Source of the DNA: Abyssibacter sp036156195
GTDB taxonomy: Bacteria > Pseudomonadota > Gammaproteobacteria > Nevskiales > OUC007
Direction of reading: 5' to 3'
Assembly: GCA_036156195.1 (NCBI GenBank)
Contig: JAYZUZ010000007.1
Coordinates: forward strand, 124,001 to 188,000
DNA length: 64,000 nucleotides
Shown: piece by piece, positions 43,600-52,668 of the stretch
Numbering within the stretch: the first letter of the stretch is position 1
Layout of the letters: every line of letters begins with the position of its first letter
The notes under the pieces: model-generated
What the model was told of the DNA's origin: nothing
What the model saw: the letters and a program-made list of their open reading frames with translations, nothing else
Database searches by the model: none
Made by a program: the position numbers and the translations under genes

Positions 43600-44646
43600 C
43601 TAGCCACCGAGCACCTGCTGGGCACGGGTGTCGATGCCGCGAAGTCGTTGCTCAAGCGTCTGACGCTCCTGGGCATCGGCCGCACTCAATATAGCTTGCT
43701 GCATGTAAGCCAGACCGACATCCACATCGCCCGCCAGGTAGTGGGTTTCGCCCAGCGCGAACATCAACGCCGCCTGCATAGGCGCAACATCCTCACCGCC
43801 TATTTGCAACTCGTCATAGGCACGCTGCGCATCCTGAACCGCGGCCAGCGCTGGTTGGGCTTGCCCTTGCAGTGACAGGTTTTCGGCTAGACGGAGTTGA
43901 GCCCGGACTCGCGCTTCGCCCGTCTGCTCGGCCACCAGGCGGCGCAGGGCGGACTCGGCGCGCTGCAGGCGTCGGCGGTTGTCGGCCGGATCCAGCTGGA
44001 AACGCTCATCCGTGGCGCGCAGCGTTTCAATCTGCGCGAGCAGGTCCAGGGCATCGGCGTTCATCACCGTGTCAAGCAGCGGCGCCATCGCCAGCCAGGC
44101 CCCCTCGGCATCCTGCTGCAGGAACAGCACGCGCGCCAAGGTCGTTTGCAGCGCGGCATCGTCCGGGTGGCGGGCACGCGCCTGATGCAGCGCCCGCTCG
44201 GCATCAGCGGGTCGGCCCAGCATGACAAGGCATTCGGCCTGTCGTCGCAGGGACTGATGCCAGGGTCGTGATCCCTCGGTGAGCGTTCGAGTCAGATCCT
44301 CCAGCTGCGGCAGCCAGTCTGCGCAGAGTTCGGGATTCAGTCGGTAACGCGCGAAGGTCTGCTGCATCTGCAGATAGGCGTCCGGCAAAGATTCACGGGT
44401 GGATGAGTCGGGGAGCTCAGCTGCACGGCCCCGCGTTGCAGCCGGCGGATTCTCGGCCAGCGGATCAGATCCACCGAGTTGTTGCGCCGGATGCCTGGCG
44501 GGGGGGGCGACTGGCGCACTCGGGGGTGCAGCGGTCACTGCCGGAGGTGCCGACACCTGCTCGCGTTGAGGTTCGGGCCAGCACCACCAGAGCAACCCGA
44601 CACCGATCGCGACGAGCAGCCATACAGACCCGCGCTTCACGAACAC
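43600..44646 (-). CDS. membrane-anchored TPR-like protein, unknown
   Basis: 348 residues with an N-terminal signal anchor (SVWLLVAIGVGLLWWCW), a ~60-residue Pro/Ala-rich linker and a C-terminal all-helical region. That region has TPR-like periodicity (AECLVMLGRPADAERALHQA, DAALQTTLARVLFLQQDAEG, ALGETHYLAGDVDVGLAYM). Probably a periplasmic scaffold. Start is a GTG with weak upstream GGA; a second GTG two codons later is possible. Upstream of the ATM1-type transporter. Confidence 0.65.
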   Translation of the reverse strand: MFVKRGSVWLLVAIGVGLLWWCWPEPQREQVSAPPAVTAAPPSAPVAPPARHPAQQLGGSDPLAENPPAATRGRAAELPDSSTRESLPDAYLQMQQTFARYRLNPELCADWLPQLEDLTRTLTEGSRPWHQSLRRQAECLVMLGRPADAERALHQARARHPDDAALQTTLARVLFLQQDAEGAWLAMAPLLDTVMNADALDLLAQIETLRATDERFQLDPADNRRRLQRAESALRRLVAEQTGEARVRAQLRLAENLSLQGQAQPALAAVQDAQRAYDELQIGGEDVAPMQAALMFALGETHYLAGDVDVGLAYMQQAILSAADAQERQTLEQRLRGIDTRAQQVLGG

Positions 44647-44756
44647 TCCATCAGCTGAACTGGCTCAAGCGGCGACAGAGGGGTGCCCACCAAACATCGA
44701 CAGGCATGCGGCATGCGTGAGCCCATGATTGCGCACGCAGGCCGCGGAAGCGCGGT

Positions 44757-45164
44757 CTACCAGACGTGCTCGTGAATCGCGAGAATCGCCTTCAGCACGT
44801 CACGGCGAGAGATCGAACCGATCAGACGGTTGTCATCCATCACCGGATACCGCTTGAACGGCTTTTCCATGAACATCTTGGCGATTTCGATGACGCTGGT
44901 GTCGCCCTCGACGGTGATGACGTCAGGGCTCATGAACTCCGAGACCTTACCGCCGGCCTCACCGTAGTAGCCCGCATGCGTGGCCACGCGCATGCAGTCC
45001 TTCTCCGACAGCAGGCCGACCAGGCGACCCATTTTGTCGACGACTGGCGCGCCCGAAATCCCCTTGTCCAGGAGAATGCGGATGGCTTCCATGACACTGG
45101 TATCCGGAGACAGGGTCACCAGATTCGCCGTCATGTAGTCCTTGGCCTTGATCGAGTGCAGCAT
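44757..45164 (-). CDS. two-CBS-domain protein
   Basis: 135 residues consisting only of a tandem CBS (Bateman) module: KDYMTANLVTLSPDTSVMEAIRILL...GAPVVDKMGRLVGLLSEKDC and SPDVITVEGDTSVIEIAKMF...RYPVMDDNRLIGSISRRDVL. Such modules bind adenine nucleotides and regulate partners. It begins 39 bp after nqrM on the same strand and may be the distal gene of the nqr operon; a link to NQR energy sensing is inference. Confidence 0.88.
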   Translation of the reverse strand: MLHSIKAKDYMTANLVTLSPDTSVMEAIRILLDKGISGAPVVDKMGRLVGLLSEKDCMRVATHAGYYGEAGGKVSEFMSPDVITVEGDTSVIEIAKMFMEKPFKRYPVMDDNRLIGSISRRDVLKAILAIHEHVW

Positions 45165-45203
45165 CCGCCTCCCCTTGCCTCGTCGTGGTCCGATAATCGC
45201 AGT

Positions 45204-45407
45204 CTAAGCCCGATAGGCCCGTGATGCATCGTGGGCCGGCGCGCTGAACTCGGCCTCACACTTGGTCTTGCAGGCGCAGTCGATGCCGTCGATCTTGTTC
45301 AGACCACCGCAGGAGCCCTTGATGGGGTCACGCTTGGCCATCACGCCAACCGACATGGCGGCGACGACGGCCGACATGATCACGAAAGTGACGATAAACA
45401 TTGCCAT
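45204..45407 (-). CDS. nqrM: Na+-NQR maturation factor NqrM (DUF539)
   Basis: 67-residue membrane protein with one N-terminal helix (MFIVTFVIMSAVVAAMSVGVM) and four cysteines in GSCGGLN and DCACKTKC. This is the DUF539/NqrM pattern; NqrM is thought to deliver iron to the Cys-liganded centre between NqrD and NqrE. Position directly after nqrF (69-bp gap, AGGAG at the start) is the conserved one and confirms the call. Confidence 0.92.
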   Translation of the reverse strand: MAMFIVTFVIMSAVVAAMSVGVMAKRDPIKGSCGGLNKIDGIDCACKTKCEAEFSAPAHDASRAYRA

Positions 45408-45476
45408 GAAGCTTGCTCCTGCCTGAATGCGGAAGACTGTAACGGTTCGGACAGTCCTGAGTATGGACGTTCCGTA

Positions 45477-46694
45477 CTAGCCGCCGAAATCGTCCAACAT
45501 GATGTTCGAACGCTCGACACCGAGGTTCTCCAGCATGTCGATCACTGCGGCGTTCATCATCGGTGGTCCGCAGAGGTAGTACTCGCAATCTTCCGGCGCC
45601 GGGTGGTCCTTCAGGTAGTTGTCGTGCAGAACCTGATGGATGAACCCGGTGTAGCCCTCCCAATTGTCTTCCGGTTTGGGGTCGGACAGGGCCACATGCC
45701 ATTCGAAGTTATCGTTCTCTTCGGCCAGTTTGTCGAAATGGTCGACATAGAACATCTCGCGCTTGGAGCGGGCGCCGTACCAGAAGCTCATCTTGCGATT
45801 GCTGCCAAGACGCTTGAGTTGGTCAAAGATATGGCTGCGCATGGGCGCCATACCGGCACCACCACCGACGAAGACCATCTCGTTCTCGGTCTCGCGTGCG
45901 AAGAATTCACCGAAGGGACCGGAAATCGTGACCTCGTCACCCGGCTTCAGGTTGAAGATGAACGAACTCATCTGACCCGGCGGATAGTCCTTTCCGGGCG
46001 GCGGCGAGGCGATACGCACGTTGAGCATGATGATGCCGCGCTCTTCCGGGTAGTTCGCCATCGAGTACGCGCGAATGACGTTCTCTTTCACCGTGGAGGT
46101 GTACTGCCACTGATTGAAGCGGTCCCAGTCTTCGTGGAACCGTTCTTCAACGTCGAAATCCTTGTAGTGCACCGTGTGGGGCGGGCATTCGATCTGAATG
46201 TAACCACCCGCGCGGAAGTCGACGTTTTCGCCTTCCGGCAGCTCCAGCACCAGCTCCTTGATGAAGGTGGCCACGTTGTGATTCGAGCGCACTTTGGCGC
46301 GCCACTGCTTGACCCCGAACACCTCGTCCGGGACCTGAATCTTCATGTCCTGCTTAACCGTCACCTGACAGGACAGGCGATCACCCTCGCGTGCTTCACG
46401 CTTGGTGATATGCGATTCCTCGGTGGGCAGGATCGAGCCGCCGCCTTCTGTGACCTTGACCCGGCACTGGGCACAGGTGCCGCCACCGCCACAGGCCGAC
46501 GAGACGAACAGCTTGTTGTCCGCCAGCGCGCCAAGCAGCTTGCCGCCCACCGGGGCCTGGATGGTTTTCTCGCCGTTGATCTCGATGTCCACCGTGCCGG
46601 AGGCCACGAGCTTTGACTTGGCGAACAGAATCACCATCACCAGGAACAGCACGACGGCGGTGAACAGTCCGACTCCGAGTCCGATTTCAACCAT
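45477..46694 (-). CDS. nqrF: Na+-translocating NADH:quinone reductase subunit F
   Basis: 405-residue electron-entry subunit. One N-terminal transmembrane helix (GLFTAVVLFLVMVILFA), then a [2Fe-2S] domain with SACGGGGTCAQCRVKV, an FAD domain with RAYSMANYPEE, and the NADH domain with VFVGGGAGMAPMRSH and the C-terminal YYLCGPPMM. It passes electrons from NADH to the FMN subunits. It is separated from nqrE by 63 bp containing a perfect 9-bp stem-loop. Confidence 0.98.
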   Translation of the reverse strand: MVEIGLGVGLFTAVVLFLVMVILFAKSKLVASGTVDIEINGEKTIQAPVGGKLLGALADNKLFVSSACGGGGTCAQCRVKVTEGGGSILPTEESHITKREAREGDRLSCQVTVKQDMKIQVPDEVFGVKQWRAKVRSNHNVATFIKELVLELPEGENVDFRAGGYIQIECPPHTVHYKDFDVEERFHEDWDRFNQWQYTSTVKENVIRAYSMANYPEERGIIMLNVRIASPPPGKDYPPGQMSSFIFNLKPGDEVTISGPFGEFFARETENEMVFVGGGAGMAPMRSHIFDQLKRLGSNRKMSFWYGARSKREMFYVDHFDKLAEENDNFEWHVALSDPKPEDNWEGYTGFIHQVLHDNYLKDHPAPEDCEYYLCGPPMMNAAVIDMLENLGVERSNIMLDDFGG

Positions 46695-46711
46695 GGTGTT
46701 ACCTCTACCTG

Positions 46712-46738
46712 CAGCGAGTCAGTCAGAACGACTCGCTG
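46712..46738. promoter_or_regulatory. intercistronic stem-loop between nqrE and nqrF
   Basis: CAGCGAGTC (46712-46720) and GACTCGCTG (46730-46738) form a perfect 9-bp stem with a 9-base loop in the nqrE-nqrF gap. There is no T-run on either side, so it is not a terminator; an mRNA stability or processing element is the likeliest role (inference). Confidence 0.6.
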
Positions 46739-46757
46739 GCGTAATTCGTGGTGGCGA

Positions 46758-47366
46758 TTAGAGCTGGATGCCCGAGAACGCCATGAAGCCCAGCGCCATC
46801 AGGCCGGCCGTGATGAAGGTGATGCCCAGCCCCTGCAAGCCATCGGGAACATCCGAGTACTTGAGCTTTTCCCGAACGCCCGCCAGGGCTGCAATCGCCA
46901 GCGCCCAGCCTACGCCGGAACCCAGCCCGTAGGTCACAGATTCCGCGAAGTTGTAGTCGCGTTCCACCATGAACAGGCTGCCGCCGAGAATTGCGCAGTT
47001 CACGGTGATCAGCGGCAGGAAAATGCCCAGGGCGTTGTAGAGCGCAGGCACGAACTTATCGAGCGTCATCTCCAGAATCTGCACCGAGGCTGCGATCACG
47101 CCGATGTAGCTGATCAGACCCAGGAAGGACAGATCGACCTCCGGCAGCCCGGCCCAGGACAGAGCGCCTTCCTTGAGCAGGAACTGGTAGATCAGATTGT
47201 TCAGCGGCACGGTGATCGTCTGCACCGCCACCACTGCGGCACCCAGGCCAATGGCCGTCGAAATCTTCTTGGACACGGCCAGGAAGGTGCACATGCCGAG
47301 AAAGAACGACAGCGCCAGGTTTTCAACGAAAACCGCCTTGATGAAAAGGTTGATCAGGTCGGTCAT
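46758..47366 (-). CDS. nqrE: Na+-NQR subunit E
   Basis: 202-residue integral membrane subunit with about six helices, homologous to NqrD in inverted topology. Conserved: AVFVENLALSFFLGMCTFLAVSKK near the N-terminus (cysteine ligand of the membrane iron centre) and TVNCAILGGSLFMVERDYNF. A GTG one codon upstream also keeps the frame, but the ATG at 47366 sharing one base with the nqrD stop (TGATG) is the likely start. Na+ is moved across the membrane by the NqrBDE part. Confidence 0.97.
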   Translation of the reverse strand: MTDLINLFIKAVFVENLALSFFLGMCTFLAVSKKISTAIGLGAAVVAVQTITVPLNNLIYQFLLKEGALSWAGLPEVDLSFLGLISYIGVIAASVQILEMTLDKFVPALYNALGIFLPLITVNCAILGGSLFMVERDYNFAESVTYGLGSGVGWALAIAALAGVREKLKYSDVPDGLQGLGITFITAGLMALGFMAFSGIQL

Positions 47367-48031
47367 CACACGACCTCCGTGCGGTGGACTTCATGGATCT
47401 GGTAATCCGGATGCTCAACCTGCTCGGTCTTCTTGCTCCGCAGAATCCAGATGAAGATACCGATGATGAAGAAGGCACTGGGCGGCAACAGCATCATGCC
47501 GTTGGCCTCGTACCAACCGCCTTCAGTGGCCAACGGCAGGATCTGATAGCCCAGCAACGAGCCGGAGCCGAACAGTTCGCGCACGGTGCCCACGACAATG
47601 AGGATGAGCGAGTAGCCCAGACCGTTGCCCAGGCCGTCCAGGAAGGACAGCCCCGGCGGGTTCTTCATCGCAAAGGCTTCGGCACGCCCCATGACGATGC
47701 AGTTGGTAATGATCAGTCCGACGAACACCGACAGCTGCTTGCTGATCTCGAAGGCGTAAGCCTTGAGGATCTGATCCACAACGATCACCAGTGACGCAAT
47801 GATGGTCATCTGCACGATGATGCGGATCGACGACGGGATCTGGTTGCGGATCATGCTGATCGAGGCGTTCGAACAGGCCACGACGCTGGTCAGCGCCAGA
47901 CACATGATCAAGGAGGTCACCAGATTGCTGGTCACCGCCAGTGCGGAACAGATCCCTAGAATCTGCAGCGCGATCGGGTTGTTATCCAGCAGCGGATCGA
48001 GAAGGGCTTTCTTGGGAGATTCTTCAGCCAT
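47366..48031 (-). CDS. nqrD: Na+-NQR subunit D
   Basis: 221-residue membrane subunit with six hydrophobic helices. Conserved: NPIALQILGICSALAVTSNL with the iron-ligand cysteine, FVGLIITNCIVMGRAEAFAM and SFLDGLGNGLGYSLILI. Coupled to nqrE by a 1-bp overlap and placed 9 bp after nqrC. Typical length and order. Confidence 0.97.
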   Translation of the reverse strand: MAEESPKKALLDPLLDNNPIALQILGICSALAVTSNLVTSLIMCLALTSVVACSNASISMIRNQIPSSIRIIVQMTIIASLVIVVDQILKAYAFEISKQLSVFVGLIITNCIVMGRAEAFAMKNPPGLSFLDGLGNGLGYSLILIVVGTVRELFGSGSLLGYQILPLATEGGWYEANGMMLLPPSAFFIIGIFIWILRSKKTEQVEHPDYQIHEVHRTEVV

Positions 48032-48040
48032 GATGTGACC

Positions 48041-48826
48041 TCAAGCGTCTGCGACGCGCTGGATGAAGGGCTTGTAGCCGTCTTCTGACAGCCAGAACTG
48101 AACAAGATTGGCGACACCGCGGCTGGTCAGCGTGGCGCCGGACAGGCCGTCGACCTGATACTTGGCATTGTCGCTGGTCGGGTCAACAGCACCCTTGACC
48201 ACCGTCGCGCGGGGTTCCCACTCGGGACCGTAGGCCTGTTTGCCACGCCACAGTGCCTTCCACTTGGGATTGTCCACTTCGCCACCCAGGCCGGGGGTTT
48301 CCGCGTGCTCGTAAAACGACAGCCCGACGATGGTCTTGCCGTCGCCTTCCAACGCCAGAAAACCGTAAAGCGTCGACCAGAGCCCATAGCCACGGACCGG
48401 CAACACCATGAAACGGATGGAGTCGTCGTCGTTGCGCACGAGGAAGACCTGTCCGTACTTCTCACGGCGCTTGATATCGGCCATGTCCTGCTCAGCCGTC
48501 AGATTGATCGATAGCTCAGGATCCTTGGAGGACTTGCGCTGATCGAACTCCTCGGTGTTCATCTCCGGGGCGTACTCGCCGGTCTCGAAGTTGATCACCC
48601 GCGTCTCGAAGGCTGCGAACTGTTCGTCGATGGGCCGCGATGCGTCAAGCATGCCCACCACCGACAGAATGTTGCGCTTGAAATCCTGCGTCTTGTTCGT
48701 GTCCTGAATCGGCCGCAGCGTCACCGCTGCAAACGACACGATCACGGAACAGACCAGACACACGGCCAGCGCGACCACAATCGTGCCGACGGTGCTGTCC
48801 TTACCTTGTTGCATCAAACCGGGCAT
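48041..48826 (-). CDS. nqrC: Na+-NQR subunit C
   Basis: 261 residues with one N-terminal helix (TIVVALAVCLVCSVIVSFAA) and a periplasmic FMN domain. The covalent FMN threonine lies in the flavinylation motif SGATLTSRG near the C-terminus. The frame stays open into nqrB, but ATG 48826 with GAGGA upstream gives the normal length. Flavinylation requires ApbE, whose gene is not in this window. Confidence 0.97.
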   Translation of the reverse strand: MPGLMQQGKDSTVGTIVVALAVCLVCSVIVSFAAVTLRPIQDTNKTQDFKRNILSVVGMLDASRPIDEQFAAFETRVINFETGEYAPEMNTEEFDQRKSSKDPELSINLTAEQDMADIKRREKYGQVFLVRNDDDSIRFMVLPVRGYGLWSTLYGFLALEGDGKTIVGLSFYEHAETPGLGGEVDNPKWKALWRGKQAYGPEWEPRATVVKGAVDPTSDNAKYQVDGLSGATLTSRGVANLVQFWLSEDGYKPFIQRVADA

Positions 48827-48836
48827 TGCAGGGTCC

Positions 48837-50048
48837 TCAGGCGGCGTCGGCCACAGCCGTGCGGCGAAGCCGGCGACGGATGTTGGCCTGCATAACGCCA
48901 TAGTCGATCAGTGGCGCAAAGATGTTGGCGAACAGAATGGCGAGCATGATGCCCTCCGGGAACGCCGGATTAACCACACGAATCAGCACGGTCATGAATC
49001 CGACCAGCGCGCCGAAGATCCAGCGCCCGGTGTTCGTGTGCGATGCCGATACCGGATCGGTGGCCATGAAGAACATGCCAAACGCCATACCGCCGAGCAC
49101 AAAGTGCCAGGCCGGCGTCACGGCCATCATCGGGTTGTCGCCACCGATGGCGTTGAACAGCCAGGACGTCAGCACCATACCCACTGCCACACCGGCAGGA
49201 ATCCGCCAGTTGGCCACGCCTGTCAGCATCAGGAAGCCGCCACCCACGATACACAGCAATGCGGAGGTCGAGCCTACGGAGCCCTGAACCGTCCCGATAA
49301 AGGCATCCATCCACGTAATGCCGTTGGCAGCCAGCGCTTCCAGACCGCCCGTGGCGGCCAGGCCCAGCGGCGTGGCGCCCGAAAAGCCGTCCACGGCCGT
49401 CCAGACCGCATCGCCCGACAACGCCGCCGGGTAGGCGAAGTACAGGAACGCGCGTCCGGTCAGTGCCGGGTTCAGGAAGTTCTTGCCCGTACCACCGAAC
49501 ACTTCTTTGCCGATGACCACGCCGAAGATAATGCCGAGCGAGACCATCCACAGCGGGGTGGTCGCAGGCAGGATCAACGAATACAGGATCGAGGTGACAA
49601 AGAAGCCCTCGTTGACCTCATGGTTGCGCACGGCCGCGAAGATCACTTCACACACACCGCCCGACACAAAGGTCACGATGTAGATCGGCAGGAAGTACCA
49701 GAGCCCGTGCCAGAAATTGTCCCAGAGACTGGTCGGATCGGTGCCGGCGAATAGATGGATCAGCGTGCCACGCCAGCCGGGAATGGTTTCCACACCCAGA
49801 TTGGCCATGGCGGTATTGGCCTGGTAGCCGATGTTCCAGGCACCAAAGGCAGCGCAGGGCAGCACCGCCAGCCACACGTAGATCATCACGCGCTTGAGAT
49901 CAATGCCGTCCTTGACGTGCGGCGCGCCCCGGGTGAGATCACCGGGCGAGTAGAAGAAGGTGTCCACCATCTCGTAGACGGCGTAGTACTTCTCGAACTT
50001 CCCGCCCTTGGCAAAGAGCGGGTGCATCTTGTCCAGAAACTCGCGCAT
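48837..50048 (-). CDS. nqrB: Na+-NQR subunit B
   Basis: 403-residue polytopic subunit carrying the covalently bound FMN (Thr in DGFSGATPLGLAA) and riboflavin. N-terminal amphipathic part MREFLDKMHPLFAKGGKFEK, then about ten helices including YLYFAYPAALSGDAVW-type segments and GVMQANIRRRLRR at the end. It forms the quinone and Na+ site. Its ATG shares one base with the nqrA stop. Confidence 0.97.
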   Translation of the reverse strand: MREFLDKMHPLFAKGGKFEKYYAVYEMVDTFFYSPGDLTRGAPHVKDGIDLKRVMIYVWLAVLPCAAFGAWNIGYQANTAMANLGVETIPGWRGTLIHLFAGTDPTSLWDNFWHGLWYFLPIYIVTFVSGGVCEVIFAAVRNHEVNEGFFVTSILYSLILPATTPLWMVSLGIIFGVVIGKEVFGGTGKNFLNPALTGRAFLYFAYPAALSGDAVWTAVDGFSGATPLGLAATGGLEALAANGITWMDAFIGTVQGSVGSTSALLCIVGGGFLMLTGVANWRIPAGVAVGMVLTSWLFNAIGGDNPMMAVTPAWHFVLGGMAFGMFFMATDPVSASHTNTGRWIFGALVGFMTVLIRVVNPAFPEGIMLAILFANIFAPLIDYGVMQANIRRRLRRTAVADAA

Positions 50049-51406
50049 CAGCCTTCTACCTCAATCTGTTCCAGGCTGGCCCGCAGATGCGGACCAAAGT
50101 CGTACTTGCCGACGCAGACGAACGAGCAAAGCGCCAGATCTTCCTCGTCCAGCTCCAGGCAGCCGAGCTGCTGGGCCGAATCGGTGTCGCGCACGACAAT
50201 GGCGCGCAGCAGCTGGGTGGCCAACACGTCCAGCGGCATCACCTTTTCGTAGTTGCCAATCGGCACCATGGCGCGCGGGCTGCCGTTCTCGGCGGTGGAG
50301 AACGCAAAACGCCGCGATCCCCGTTGCAGCGCCGAGAAGAACACGTTCATCACTGAGAACTTGTCGCCACCCGGGCGCACCCAGCCGAACAGCTGGCGCT
50401 TGCGGGCCTCGGCCACAAAGGTGATCTGGGTGTGGAAGCGCCCCAGATAGGCGGCCCAGCCACTGGCCCGGCGACCATTCCAGACGGAGCCGCTAATCGG
50501 GCGGCAGTCCACGTCTTCGATGGTTTCGGGTTCGATGATGGCCTCCACGCAGGCGCCCAGGCGCGTGCGAATCAAACGCGGCTTGGCTACCGGCGGGCCG
50601 GCAATGGCGACCACGCGGTCGGTGTACAGACGCCCTTCGGTGAACAGCTTGCCGATGGCGATGACGTCCTGATAGCCGACATGCCAGACCGTCCGGCCCA
50701 CGCCGGCCGAGTCCAGATAGTGAATATGCGTGCCCGGCAATCCGGCAGGATGCGGCCCTTCGAAGGTCGCTGTCTGCACCTGCGCATCATCGGAATGCGG
50801 CAGCGTGGCGCCTGGACGTTGGCAGACGAACACCGGTCCATCCGTCAGACGCTTGAGCACAGCCAAGCCATTGTTAAAGGCCTCGGGCTGCTCGGCAATA
50901 ATGATTGCCGGGTCGGCCGCCAGCGGATTGGAATCCATGGCGGTGACAAAAATCGAACGCGGCGACGATCCAACGGCTGGCGATTTGCTATACGGCCGCG
51001 TGCGAAACGCCGTCCAAAGCCCGGACTGAACCAGCTGGTCACGCACAGCGTCACCTTCTAGCGTCCCCAGCTCGGCCGCGGAATACGCTTTGAATTCGAC
51101 GGCATCATTGCCTTCGATGCGGATGACCACCGACTGCAGCACACGCTTGTTGCCGCGGTTAATGGCTTCGACCACCCCACCGGCCGGCGCGGTGAACAGC
51201 ACGCCCGGGTTTTTCTTGTCCTCGAACAGAGGCTGCCCGCAGGCGACGGTCTCGCCCTCGGTCACGAGCATGGTCGGCTTCATGCCGACGTAGTCGTGGC
51301 CGATCACGGCGACGCGCTGAATCTCGGGCCCGTCGTGGATCACCTGCTCAGGTGCCCCGTCGATGGGAAGATCCAACCCTTTCTTGAGCTTGAAGTGTCG
51401 TGTCAC
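50048..51406 (-). CDS. nqrA: Na+-NQR subunit A
   Basis: 452-residue soluble subunit, first gene of the nqr operon. Typical start HFKLKKGLDLPIDGAPEQ and blocks VGMKPTMLVTEGETV, PAGGVVEAINRGNKR, FVTAMDSNPLAADP and EEDLALCSFVCVGKYDFGP. The frame continues upstream, but homology begins at a GTG (51406), read as the start; the Shine-Dalgarno there is weak. An extended -10 promoter is visible ~150 bp upstream. Confidence 0.96.
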   Translation of the reverse strand: MTRHFKLKKGLDLPIDGAPEQVIHDGPEIQRVAVIGHDYVGMKPTMLVTEGETVACGQPLFEDKKNPGVLFTAPAGGVVEAINRGNKRVLQSVVIRIEGNDAVEFKAYSAAELGTLEGDAVRDQLVQSGLWTAFRTRPYSKSPAVGSSPRSIFVTAMDSNPLAADPAIIIAEQPEAFNNGLAVLKRLTDGPVFVCQRPGATLPHSDDAQVQTATFEGPHPAGLPGTHIHYLDSAGVGRTVWHVGYQDVIAIGKLFTEGRLYTDRVVAIAGPPVAKPRLIRTRLGACVEAIIEPETIEDVDCRPISGSVWNGRRASGWAAYLGRFHTQITFVAEARKRQLFGWVRPGGDKFSVMNVFFSALQRGSRRFAFSTAENGSPRAMVPIGNYEKVMPLDVLATQLLRAIVVRDTDSAQQLGCLELDEEDLALCSFVCVGKYDFGPHLRASLEQIEVEG

Positions 51407-51552
51407 GTGTTTTCCCGGCGTGTGTCGGCCTAGCCCGCGCGCAAGGTGAAATCGGCGCATGACTGGCTGGCGGACCGTGGCGGCGTCAAAAAGACGCAGA
51501 ATCAAGAGTTGCCCCGCACACAGCGATCGCGCGGCGTGTCGAGCGACGCGGG

Positions 51553-51561
51553 AGTATATCA
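51553..51561 (-). promoter_or_regulatory. extended -10 promoter candidate for nqrABCDEF
   Basis: Minus-strand TGATATACT gives TG-n plus TATACT. The -35 at 17-18 bp (around TGCAAA/GCAAAG) is poor, as common for extended -10 promoters. It implies a leader of roughly 140 nt before the GTG of nqrA; within the leader a small GCGTC-AAAAA-GACGC hairpin is visible on the plus strand near 51484. Confidence 0.4.
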
Positions 51562-51633
51562 CCGCCGACCCCGTGCTTTGCAGGGGTTGTCCATTCGATC
51601 CGTGTCGCGCGCCGGTCGAAACCGGTCTTCGGG

Positions 51634-52668
51634 TCAGACGATTCTGGGCTCCGGGGGCAGCCCTTCCATCTCCGCGACCGAGCCGGAGAGCGCTTCGCCT
51701 TCACGCCCCCCATCGACTCTGGCGATGTGCATGACCGCATCTCCTTCGTGGACGAGTGGCAGACAAAGCCGGCCGATCACCACCCCGGAACGGGGTGCGC
51801 TCAGCGTGGTCTCGCTTTCGCCAAATGGATCGGCGACCACGGCCAGCGCCTGCCCCGGTTCCACCCAGGCTCCCAACGGCACCAACGTGCGCAGCACACC
51901 GGAACGCGGGGCGCGCACCCAGCTACTGCTGTCCGCAATAATCGGCTGCTTCTGCGCGCGCCGCTTTGGCGACCGGGAAGTCGGCAACATTCCCAGCTCG
52001 CGCATCACACTGCGGACCCCGGCCACACCGATGCGAATGGCGGTTTCATCAAAGCGCAGGGCCTCGCCCGACTCGTACAGCAACACGGGAATGTCCTGCT
52101 GCGTGGTGTAGTCACGCAGCGTGCATTCCACTGGCGGCGAGTCGAGAATCAATGGTGCGCCAAAGGCCCGCGCCAGATTGGCGGTTTCGGGATTCGAGAG
52201 ATTGGCCCGAATCTGCGGATAGTTCGGGCGGTGGATGGCCCCGGTGTGCAGGTCGATCCCCACATCCGAGCGCGCCACCACCTCCTCAAGAAACAAATGG
52301 GCCAGCCGCGCGGCCACCGACCCGGTCTCACTGCCCGGAAAGCTGCGATTCAGGTCGCGACGGTCCGGCAGATAGCGCGAATGCCGCAGAAAACCATGCA
52401 CATTGACCACCGGCACAGCCAGCAAAGTGCCGCGCAATGACTTCAGACCGGGAAGGCGCAGTACGCGGCGAATGATCTCCACACCATTGAGCTCATCACC
52501 ATGAATGGCGGCCGACAAAAACAGCGTGGGCCCCGGCTTGCGCCCGCGCAGCACCCGCACGGGCATGGTCATGGGCGCGTCGGTGTAGAGCTGGGCCACG
52601 GGCAGATCGACGGTCCGGCTCTCACCCAGGCCAATCTTCTGGTCGTGAATCTCCAGCACGTCAGTCAT
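51634..52668 (-). CDS. succinylglutamate desuccinylase/aspartoacylase family metallohydrolase
   Basis: 344 residues. M14-like zinc hydrolase core with the metal motif HGDELNG (H-x2-E) and DLHTGAIHRPNYPQIR. Substrate region PDRRDLNRSFPG is typical of the AstE/AspA group. The C-terminal ~90 residues form a biotinyl/lipoyl-like beta barrel (APRSGVLRTLVPLGAWVEPGQ, GVVIGRLCLPLVHEGD). Genes of this type often lie beside rimK and rimB-like genes, as here, so an N-acyl-glutamate or glutamyl substrate is plausible but unproven. Overlaps the upstream gene by 8 bp. Confidence 0.87.
   Translation of the reverse strand: MTDVLEIHDQKIGLGESRTVDLPVAQLYTDAPMTMPVRVLRGRKPGPTLFLSAAIHGDELNGVEIIRRVLRLPGLKSLRGTLLAVPVVNVHGFLRHSRYLPDRRDLNRSFPGSETGSVAARLAHLFLEEVVARSDVGIDLHTGAIHRPNYPQIRANLSNPETANLARAFGAPLILDSPPVECTLRDYTTQQDIPVLLYESGEALRFDETAIRIGVAGVRSVMRELGMLPTSRSPKRRAQKQPIIADSSSWVRAPRSGVLRTLVPLGAWVEPGQALAVVADPFGESETTLSAPRSGVVIGRLCLPLVHEGDAVMHIARVDGGREGEALSGSVAEMEGLPPEPRIV

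Noticed and set aside
44690..44760. GCATGC repeats and the CCGCG hairpin downstream of the CBS gene as a terminator
   Set aside because: The stem is only 5 bp and no T-run follows on either strand.
51407..51633. Riboswitch or leader peptide upstream of nqrA
   Set aside because: No conserved riboswitch core or plausible short coding leader could be recognised; only a small 5-bp hairpin is present.
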